A stretch of DNA of 64,000 nt from assembly GCA_964017145.1 (NCBI GenBank), contig OZ024841.1, positions 1,364,001 to 1,428,000 on the forward strand, read 5' to 3'. The DNA is from Agrocybe praecox. Taxonomy: Eukaryota; Basidiomycota; Agaricomycetes; Agaricales; Agrocybaceae. The notes below the pieces were generated by a model that made no database searches, was not told where the DNA came from, and saw only the letters and a list, made by a program, of their open reading frames with translations. Positions 10,478 through 19,254 of this stretch are shown in pieces. Numbering within the stretch: the first letter of the stretch is position 1; every line of letters starts with the position of its first letter. Position numbers and translations under genes: made by a program.

Positions 10478-10678
10478 TCATGATATTATACAGAAAGCTG
10501 ACATACTGCCAGAGTTTATGCGTTCTTTGTCCACCAACATATCGAATGCATCAATTTTGGGATGATTGTTATGACTTTCACTGGCAGAGGTCGGATCAGA
10601 CCCAGGATTCAACGTATTTATTAAATCAGGGGATTGAAGTAGAGTTTGTATTGAGGGTAGTGAGAAAAATGTATCCAT
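10478..10678 (-). CDS. pheromone precursor PPc (66 aa, CaaX = CIIS)
   Basis: A single exon begins MDTFFSLPSIQ, as PPb begins MDDFFSI, and ends Ala-Phe-Cys-Ile-Ile-Ser-stop, a CaaX box. Lys-Glu-Arg at residues 51-53 is the usual processing motif and would release a 10-residue prenylated peptide (inferred). An upstream in-frame ATG at 10702 would add eight residues, but the MDTFF start fits the family better. Two exact GGACAATGG sites lie 120-145 bp upstream. A 1.24-kb transposon is inserted about 40 bp beyond those sites. It lies between R3 and R4 and probably belongs with one of them. Confidence 0.88.
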   Translation of the reverse strand: MDTFFSLPSIQTLLQSPDLINTLNPGSDPTSASESHNNHPKIDAFDMLVDKERINSGSMSAFCIIS

Positions 10679-10799
10679 CTCTTTGATTTGGGTTGAATTC
10701 AAATAGTAGAATCGACGGGGGTGTGCGGGCGAAATTGAGGGAACGGACAGTGGTAAAGCGGTCTGCTTTTAAAGTAAGTTTCGGCAGCTTCGAAAACGC

Positions 10800-10823
10800 C
10801 CATTGTCCTGCCTCCCATTGTCC
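10800..10823 (+). promoter_or_regulatory. two GGACAATGG motifs upstream of PPc
   Basis: CCATTGTCC occurs at 10800-10808 and again at 10815-10823 on the plus strand, which reads GGACAATGG in the direction of PPc. Both keep their distance to the gene despite the transposon just upstream. Confidence 0.5.
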
Positions 10824-10860
10824 CCGGCCCGATTCCTGCCGTCTGGCTGTACCGTCCCTG

Positions 10861-12102
10861 AGTACTGTACGAAACTGTATGGTGGCAACGTAACGCATAA
10901 CGCACCGGCAGATTTGTTGCCTAACCCGTGTACCTGTAACGCATGGACAGTCAGTCCGCCCAAAGTTTTGTCAGCATTCCCACGGATTCGAAGCTGAATT
11001 TTGACAGAAGCCGTCATAGGAGCCGCGTCGGCCATCGATCAGAAGGCCTCAAATGCCGAGCGCTGTTCTTCTTTGCCGGTACATTGAAATCTCACCAAGT
11101 TGAATCGCAAAAGTCAGTGGCCATCATGTTTTGACGAATTGTAGAGGCTACTCGGAGAAAAGAAATTTATTTTTGTACCTAATGTTGCACACTTTTTATT
11201 TTTTTTATTTTTTTAAGTCATGTACTCATGTCATCACTCAAAATGTCGTTTTTATTAAATTTTTGCAACTTTGAAATTTGATATTAAAAAAGATGAATAA
11301 TTGAAGGAGGTTCGAACTATAGGCCTCATGGAGTCAAAAGGACGCAATTATTTAGAGAACTTAACCACTATACCAAGCAGACATTGACAGTTTCTGAAAT
11401 AGGAGGAATTTAGAGCATATCCGCGACGCTTCTGTTCCGCAAAATTTAATTTATTTCAGAGTACTCAAGGGGGTACGGTGCTAAATTCTTCGTGAAAAAT
11501 ACATAGGATAGTCTTTGAATAAATTTGGGACATTTTCGAGCAGGAATATGTATTATAGCTCGGCCTATGTCTTGTTTCTAGACCCTCATTGTCGACAGAT
11601 ACGCTTAGCGGCCCTGATGGGCCTTACTAGGCGGAGTACGAACTGTGTTGACATGCCGTGATATGCCGTTATGAATTCCTGACGTGACTTCCCTGTCAAA
11701 GAAGGAAAGAAGCGTGGAAATGAGCGTGGAAATGCTGACAAAACTTTGGGCGGACTGACTCTTCGTAACGCATAACGCAGGCCAGGTTGCTAATATGGCG
11801 GCAAGTATTTTTGAGCTCTTTTTTCACGAATTTTGCGTTTCTACGTGTACTATGTAATTCTATGATGCTAATAGCTCGATTAACGTACTAAACACAAGAG
11901 AATACTATGTACTGACATGATAATTGAAGAAAACCGTAACTACTTTGATTTTCGGTGCTCGGCAGTGCCGAGTCGATTGGGGTCCATGTTGCTTATTTTG
12001 GCTTCCGTAACGCATAACCCCCCCTCAGGTTGCTAACGTGGCGGCGGCTAGAAACGTAACGCACCCTTATTGGGTTGCCACCATACAGTTTCGTACAGTA
12101 TT
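10861..12102. mobile_element. 1.24-kb foldback DNA element with long subterminal inverted repeats
   Basis: The terminal inverted repeats are CTGTACGAAACTGTATGG... (from 10865) and its complement (to 12098), flanked by TA on both sides. A second inner pair, starting CAGTCAGTCCGCCCAAAG at about 10949, pairs with the complement near 11730-11762. TAACGCATAACGC occurs next to both ends. No transposase frame is visible, so it is non-autonomous. The TA flanks suggest a Tc1/mariner or similar superfamily, but I cannot assign one. It contains a tRNA-like motif. Confidence 0.75.
11303..11380 (-). other. tRNA-like sequence with Pol III A and B boxes
   Basis: On the minus strand TGGTATAGTGG fits the A-box consensus TRGYNNARNGG exactly, and about 45 nt later AGTTCGAACCT approximates the B box. 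The acceptor and T stems do not pair well, so it is probably a degenerate tRNA-derived (SINE-like) sequence carried in the transposon, not a working tRNA. I assign no anticodon. Confidence 0.4.
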
Positions 12103-12373
12103 CTCTCGTGCGACAGTGGCTCGTGCATTGATCTCAGAAATATACTCTTGGGGCAACCTATATGTGCCATTAGGTCTTTTGAAAGGATAGAACAGTATAC
12201 TCTCGATAAAGTAGCCTTTTGGAGCTATGCGTTATAGCCAATGTACAAATAAGGCTGGCCGATTTTGCCGAATTAGATTGAAGTCAAGAAAAAGAACGCA
12301 AAAGAGCATGTTCAGAACGAAGGCCATGATATTTACAAATAATCTGTTTTTAAATTTACTACTATTCATCTAC

Positions 12374-13894
12374 TTATAGTGTTCTTGACCTTGTCAGGGA
12401 TATTTTATCAGAAGCAGGGGACGAAGGTACATTCATAAATAATCGATAACTGGGGGGTGAAGCGGCCATCACTGTTGACTGAGGGGTAGGGGGGTACGAA
12501 TCGAGGTAAGACTCCTTGCCGCTGTAAGGCCCTGAAAGAGTGGAGTTAACAGTGTCCATTCGCTTCAGATTTTGTAACTGTGGGGTGCCAAAGGTGGGTA
12601 TGTGAGCAGAAACAGGAGATGTTGGGAATTTGGAGGATAAACTGCAAGTGTAAAATATGATTAGGGTAGGAATAACTGGACAGATGCTGCAGGCGTACCT
12701 TGATTTGATGGTAGAACTTGGATTTGGAGCAGGGAAGCCAACCGACTTCCGAATCCACCTCCAAGCGAGACGATAATTCCTTTTGGATTCTTGCGCAAAC
12801 CCAAAGAATGCAAAGAAAGTGAAGGAACAGAGTGGGTTAAGCCAGCGAGACAGTTCAACTGCGACCACGAGTAGATGATTACTTCTCCAAGTCGTTGCCA
12901 AGATTTGCTCAACGCGAGAATAAGCAAAGTGGGTATCTTCCCAACTTATCCAAGGTCCGATTGGTGAGGCGGTGGCGTTGAGCCAAATGATAAAGATGGC
13001 AAGAGGAGTGGTAGCGCAAATCTCGGTCATGGCCAAGCCCATGAGGCGGAAGTAGCGACCAACAGTGAGAGAGGTATTTGAGGATAGGAATTGGCTGAAC
13101 TCGACGCGGCGCTTTGCAAAGGAGCGAAGAGAAAGTACTGATAGTATAAATGAGGGGCCGGTACAGGATAAGCGCAGACAAAGAACGTACTGCAATAAAC
13201 AGCTGAAATCATTCCAAAGACTACAGGCCAGATACTCGCAATAAAAAATGTTGGTATCGTGTTGTAAAGGGCAGGGTAACACCCAATATCTTCGAGAATA
13301 TTGAATCTATGCCCTTGAACGACGTATTCTGCCATTTTGACGCATAAGTAAGGGTAATGAGGAAAGGCAAAAAAGATGAACTTACGAAGAGCGACATATA
13401 TTGACGGAACGAGAACACATATAATGGAGTCGATAATGATCCCTCTACGTTTCTAGGTGAATGGCATTGGGTTAGTTCACCGCTTCGCTTCACTAGTAGA
13501 CCACGACATTACCTCTGCGTGAGACATAGATGCCTTGTGAACGCATGCGATCTGGTATAGACGGCGGTTTATACATAACGATGCAGCAGGCACTCCGACG
13601 GAGGCACCCATCATGATGCGTATAGCTGAAGGAAGACATTTTCAGGCACGATAGCAAAAAAAAAAGTGAAATACCACACATACAAATTTCACACCACACC
13701 GGCGAGTGGTTTATCGCATTGTTAAACCATACCACAGAGTTGACAAATTGGTTAAGGCAGGCCAAAGAAGACCAGAAAATGAAGAAACAGGTCCCAGAGT
13801 TTAGCGCCTGTAAGTGCCATGGTAAAGGGATGAGTGGGAGAATAAACCCCAAGAAGGCAAAGATTGGGAATAAGGGATAAGTAACGTCGGTCAT
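12374..13894 (-). CDS. STE3-type pheromone receptor R4 (411 aa, 6 exons)
   Basis: Exons (high to low) 13684-13894, 13513-13625, 13386-13452, 13191-13328, 12699-13137 and 12374-12641 join to 411 codons. Seen: IPLPWHLQALNSGTC in helix 1, WCEIS at the first junction, YVVQGHRFNILEDIGC, the basic loop SFAKRRVEFSQFLSSN, the PWISWEDTHFAYSRVEQI loop, FFAFFGFAQESKRNYR and a Ser/Pro-rich tail. The first four exon lengths equal those of R3. The last intron (57 nt) has no stop, so retention would still give an open frame. R4 is divergent from R5 across 406 bp. Confidence 0.94.
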
Positions 13895-14300
13895 GTCGTT
13901 AAGGTATGGGGGGTAGTCGCGCCAAAGAGAGGAGAGCTACTAAGAGATGTTTTGAACGACATTATATCACATACGATGCTGCCTTTGTCCTATCGAGAAA
14001 GTGGTTCTATTCACTCCTACACAATGAGTCGGAGTTTGAACTGCCCATTTGCCGAAGGTTGAGTTGATAGTACACTTCTTGTCACATATGAACAGTGCGG
14101 CTAAATATCACAATGATGTCACGTCTCTCATTGTCCACCAAATCAGTGCAACAGTAGAATTGAATTCCTTGTCGAGCTTACGTCCGTCTACAAAGAAAAT
14201 TACTCATAAGCCATGGGTCAATGCAACCTTCCTCTTTTCACCTTTCTCACCCCAGTCTATCCTTTTGGTTTCGTCCTCGTTCGCAAATTTACTTTCCACG
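13895..14300. promoter_or_regulatory. divergent R4/R5 promoter region
   Basis: 406 bp separates the two receptor start codons. TCATTGTCC at 14128-14136 is one base from the 9-mer seen before the other mating genes and lies 165 bp upstream of R5. ACAATGAG at 14021 and CCTTTGTCC at 13982 are HMG-like sites nearer R4. No open frame of interest is inside. Confidence 0.45.
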
Positions 14301-15975
14301 ATGCCCCACTCAAATGACCCTACATACCCACTATTTTCTGTGATGTCCTTCCTCGGATTCGTTGTGGCACTCATTCCCTTTCCGTGGCATTTGCAAGCAT
14401 GGAACTCTGGGACTTGCGCATTCATGTTGTGGTCTTCTCTTTCATGTCTTGTCGCGTTCATCAACAGCATCATATGGACTGGCAATTCCGACAACAACTT
14501 CCCAGTATGGTGTGATATCTGTAAGTGAATTTCCACTTAAAGGAGCGAGGAACTTGTACTGACTTTAATTATCTGTGCTTTCAGCAAGCAAATTTCTCTT
14601 GGGAGCTGGTGTCGGAATTACAGCATCTTCTCTATGTATCAGTCGTAGACTTTATAGCATCGCTACCACTCAAAATGTCTCTATTTCAATCGCCGATGTG
14701 AGTATATCCGCTCTCTTTAAACTCTCCACGGATTTACTCATTTTCAATAGAAACGTCGTGGTGTCATCATAGATGTCTGTATTTCTCTTGGAATCCCAGT
14801 TCTAGTCATGGCCTTGCGTGCGTCTATTTTCCTTCGTGTTTTCTTGCTACGTTCATCTCAAACATGCGCTTTTTTATACAGATTATGTCGTCCAGCCCCA
14901 TCGCTATGATATCCTTGAAGATATTGGCTGTCAGCCAGCCATTTACAACACGCTTCCGGCTTACTTCCTGGTCCTTATGTGGCCTGTCCTCCTTGGACTA
15001 ATTTCATTTGTGTACTCTGGTGGGTGCCTTGAAATTGTCGAAACACCGCTATTGATACTAACGCTTTTGTCTTTAGCTCTGACCTTCCGCACATTTTGGA
15101 AGCGTCGTCTACAATTTTCCCAACTCATGTCTTCTAATTCCTCTCTCAGCATGAGCCGCTATATTCGGCTCATGATCCTTTCCTTGACCGATATGATTCT
15201 TACCGTCCCCCTCGGCATCTTCAGCATTTACTTCGGTACACAGGGTATTGGCCTCGCACCCTGGATATCATGGGAAGACACCCATTACAATTTCTCGCGT
15301 GTTGCAACCCTTCCTTCGGTTCTATGGAGGAGCGACCCTTCCTACCTAGCTAGCGTGGAGCTGACTCGATGGCTTTTTGTTGCATCAGCTTTTATCTTCT
15401 TCGCGCTCTTTGGGTTTGCCGGAGAGGCCCAGAAATACTATGGCGTGGCATTCTGGGCTTGCATGAAGCCTTTTGGTGTCAAGCGTTCACCGTCAAAAGG
15501 GAAAAGTCAAGAATACTCTCTTCCTAGGTTTGTCATTTAATCACTTCCTATACATTCTTCGTATTCATACTTTCCACCCTTTAGTTGGAAGAAACCAATC
15601 GACACAAAACAAGGTTTTGCAGCGTCCATACCTATGTTCGTCCAAACCCACAAAACCTCTTCTCTATCATCGTCATCTGCAGCCCTCTCACCACTTCCAC
15701 CTTACTCCCCCACTACGACTCTACCGGTACACTCCGTAGAAGGGAAATCATCTAAACTCAGCCTGGCATCAACAAGTGACGCGACCGTTCGTGTGGACAT
15801 TGATGTCGAAAAGTTTTCTGACGAGCCTGCGCCTATGCCATCCTCCCCAACTCCCACGAATACGACTGGAATTTATTCTTACGCATCTTCTTCAAGATTC
15901 TCCTTACATGACTCATGGACGCCGAGTGCGTCTGTTGATCACAGCGACCCTCATTGGCCGTCACACCACACATGA
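14301..15975 (+). CDS. STE3-type pheromone receptor R5 (459 aa, 6 exons)
   Basis: Exons 14301-14520, 14585-14697, 14751-14817, 14882-15019, 15077-15527 and 15585-15975 give 459 codons with consistent phases. Seen: IPFPWHLQAWNSGTC in helix 1, WCDISS, YVVQPHRYDILEDIGC, RTFWKRRLQFSQLMSSN, PWISWEDTHYNFSRV (as in R1), FFALFGFAGEAQKYY and a long Ser/Thr/Pro-rich tail. Exon sizes after the first match R3 and R4 (113/67/138). The nearest pheromone gene downstream is PPd, about 1 kb away. Confidence 0.94.
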
Positions 15976-16956
15976 TCGACTCAAAGTCAAATCAGTCTCT
16001 TCTCCCCTATGATAAAACATTCATGCCCATGTGCGTATCGTACTGTCGGGCGCATACACCTCTGTACCCATTCCAGATTTGGACAATTAATATGTATTAT
16101 AATTTTGTTCTTCCTCCGACTGCGAACAATGCTAGCAGCTTGCTGTGTGCATGTACGACTTCTCTCGTTCGCTATTTTGCACGCTATCTTACTTCTTTCG
16201 CCTCCGAAAGCTCGTGTTCTCTCTTTGTATCAAGCTGTATGTATCATAGAAACTTAACTACACATTACGCTCTAGAAATAATTGAAAAGAATTGCCATTT
16301 GTCCAGAAAATCTTACTTTTGCCAATACTTCTACCAACGCTAACAGGCGTACGAAATAAGTAGGGTTGTTGTTTCCTAAGATATTGTGCGGGTTACTCTT
16401 GTTAGTCGCTGATCGGTTAGAACAATGGCAGTATCATATTCTAGAAGACAAAAAAAATCGAGTCTCCGCGTATAGTCAACTGATAGCTAAGGAGTTTGTA
16501 AGGAGTCCCCGTTTTGTTTAGTAAACAACTATGCCGTGATTATGCCGCCAACCCGGAGGTCGGCAAGATCGGCAGAGAGAATACGAGCTGCCAAATTTGG
16601 AAGACAATGCCAACAATGGACAACGCTACTCATTGTGGTTTACATCGTGACACAACATCCGATCGTGACATTTTATTCGCCATTTGTGCTGTTAGCCGCT
16701 ATGCACAATTGCGATTTATTTTTTGCGCTCTACACGAGTGGATCGATAAGGTGGACAATGGGTGGGAATTTTTCAGCATCCGTTCAAAAGAGACGCAGAG
16801 AACAAAGGGGCGGGTAATTTTTGCATTCATTCTGCCCACTTCTTGCAAATATTCTGCCTTCGCTCTTGATCCCAGCGACTTTATCCATTCGACCCACCCT
16901 CACCACATACCGTACCTCTAACAACCCTTCGACCATCATCGATCGATACCTCCACA
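15976..16956. other. intergenic R5 to PPd with HMG-like sites
   Basis: No CaaX gene was seen on either strand. AACAATGG lies at 16612-16619, an exact GGACAATGG at 16753-16761, and ACAAAGGGG at 16802-16810, close to the ACAAAGGGA pheromone response element known from smut fungi. All are 145-345 bp upstream of PPd. Confidence 0.5.
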
Positions 16957-17088
16957 ATGGACGCCTTCCTATCATTTACCGATTTATTTGCTACAGCCCC
17001 CACTGTCGAGGACGATTCTGAATTTCTCGATTTACCGGTGAACGAGGATTCAAGATATCGGCCAGCAACGTGGTGTACTGTTGCCTGA
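16957..17088 (+). CDS. pheromone precursor PPd (43 aa, CaaX = CTVA)
   Basis: A single exon encodes 43 residues starting MDAFLSFTDLF, with an acidic middle and ending Ala-Thr-Trp-Cys-Thr-Val-Ala-stop, a CaaX prenylation box. The processing site is less clear than in the others: Asn-Glu-Asp at 29-31 is the nearest charged motif, giving a peptide of about 9-11 residues with several Arg/Tyr. The leader and Thr-Trp-Cys end resemble PPb (Ala-Trp-Cys). HMG-like sites lie upstream. It probably pairs with the R4/R5 group. Confidence 0.9.
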   Translation: MDAFLSFTDLFATAPTVEDDSEFLDLPVNEDSRYRPATWCTVA

Positions 17089-18465
17089 TTTTTTCTTTTC
17101 TTTTCTACCCTTCAAAACGTATGTCCGTGCCCATTCGATTACCTGCGTGCTGTGATTGATGAGGCTAATCACTTTTCTTCTATAGTAAATTATTCATATT
17201 TACGAGAATCTGTTTCAGGAGTGCACTTTGCCTTCCCTCCTATGAGCACCATGTGGTATGCTACCAGTTTGCTCAGATTTGTGATCAGGAAACTAATTTG
17301 TTTCGTCACAGCTATTTTGTTCTCGTATACTCTAGCGTTTTAGATAAACCACACCCCTTTCTGCACTTATTCATTATACCACCAAGAGTTACGACTATCA
17401 CTCAGTATCGAGTCCCTCTCGCGTCATCAGCAAACCTCCTTCATGTATCAAATATCAGAGCGGCTATCCCTAGTCCATTTCACTCCTTCGATAGAAATTC
17501 TTGTCTACTCCTACCCAGCAGATCTCCATTCGGAAGATATTGACCTTGTATCCTTAGTTGTGTTATGATGAGCATGCTCATCCGTGTATTTTCATTTACT
17601 AGCGCACACGGCCATGGAATGCGTTCACTTCTCTTTTATAGTTCAATATACCTAAATACGGCACTGGTTGCCTCTTTTTACTAGGCATCACAGTCTATTT
17701 CTGTATCAATGTATGACATGGCTTACTATCTCGGACGTAGGCTCGTGACCAGCCGCAGAATGAGATATCGCGAAGCGATGGAGAATCTCGATTCTCCGGC
17801 TGGTACATCTGAGTTTAAAATGGGGTCTAACGCTTATGATCGCCATCAGCTCATGTAATCGTCCCCGTTTAGATAATAGGCATTCGGGGATAACTAAATA
17901 TAACTTGCCTGCCAAAATCGCGTTCGTGTCGTGTTCATCGTCAACGGCGTCGAAAACCACTCTTGTTCTCGTACTCCCATGTCGGATGCACCACTCCTGA
18001 CAGTTCCGACTTATTCCGAGAGGCTTGAAGCACTCAGGACAATGGTTGCATCTGGACTGAAAGAACTAATTGATAATCTGCACTGGCCACTGCCGTTCTT
18101 CCCTAAGTATCGTCGAAGATGTCGAATTACCTTCCTCTTTTTCCATGAAAATTGTCAAAAAATTGAAAACGTTCCTTTGACTTATGTTTTCCACCCACAT
18201 ACCAAAGGTCAAACCTGGTGAAGACCACCCCATTGGATTCAGAATGTATAACAGGGTTCTAGCCTGCCAGAGTTGGGATATTGTAAATTTTTGAGAATTT
18301 ATACTGTCCCTGTGTGGAGAGTGTGGAATCTAATTACTGACGATCATTCAAAAAAGTTGTTTCTGCTGAGGAACGAAGAAAATGGTCAACTAAGTTCGTT
18401 GACGGCCGATCTCGGCGGGTAGCACAGCATTTGACATGTGATTTGACATCGTACTGTGTCATCGC
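17089..18465. other. intergenic after the P/R cluster
   Basis: No convincing gene. A further exact GGACAATGG is at 18037-18045, but I found no CaaX-ending frame within 600 bp on either side. The right edge of the mating cluster is probably near 17.1 kb. Confidence 0.4.
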
Positions 18466-18650
18466 ATTTGACATATCGATACCCGCCGTGTGGATGCGAG
18501 TACAACAACTACATTTGACGTCGATCCTCTCCAACACGATTATGAGCCGGAAAATACGGCTGACAGATGGAAAGAATGGTTTCCGAAGATAAACGGAGAT
18601 GTCGAAGGTTACAATCTTTCGCATTCCCAAGCGCCGTTAAGCAGTAGTTG
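18466..18650 (+). pseudogene. partial copy of the C-terminus of the 19255-21504 protein
   Basis: The frame reads VDPLQHDYEPEN.ADRWKEWFPKINGDVEGYNLSHSQA, nearly identical to the last 45 residues of the gene at 19255. Similarity starts near 18470 and ends at the equivalent of its last few codons. There is no upstream open frame that would make it a gene, so it is a decayed tandem duplicate. Confidence 0.75.
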
Positions 18651-19254
18651 ATAGTTGTAACGCTCGTGTTCATAAAGGTTCATAATGACATGCCTTTGCG
18701 TGATAAGAACGTTCTACGCGGAGCTTCAAATTTTCGCACTCAGGGAACTTTTGTAGGTTGTTAACAACATTCTAAGAACTTGAACCTTCGTTTAAGCTCT
18801 ATGAGAGTCTTGAAAACCCTCCGGCCGCAGTAATCTCAAGTTCGTAGGATTGAATACCCCCCCAGAAAGTTAAAATAAGCAGACTTATCCTCCGGCAACC
18901 GGTTGCGAACGCGACTGTTTGGTTTTCGCATTGATTGGGTTTTATCTGTAAGCACCTCGAGGCTTTGAGAACCCTCTATAGGGCCAGCTGTGTGTATTCA
19001 TTTGTTTTAAGTATGTACTAGACAGCGCCTGTGTCCTGGCAGTGCTCACTGCTGTGCTCGATCCGGTTATTAAGCGCTCACATACGGCAACATATGGCAA
19101 CGGCTGTCAGGTCAGGCCTCAGGTATTTCGGCGGAAACCAGGTATGGGCGGCCGCTTCCGTGGAACACGCGAGCTTCGACAATTGAATATATATATCAAA
19201 TTCTTGTAGAGGTAGCGCTTACCCATTCTTGCCCTTTATAAACTCACTAAGATC

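Noticed and set aside
12220..12240. TGCGTTATAGCC (Cys-Val-Ile-Ala) considered as a pheromone CaaX end
   Set aside because: No stop codon follows the Ala and no MD-type leader lies upstream in frame.
17660..17720. Frame ending Cys-Ile-Asn-Val-stop considered as a CaaX gene
   Set aside because: The third position is polar, the upstream frame is hydrophobic and short, and no start with a pheromone-like leader exists.
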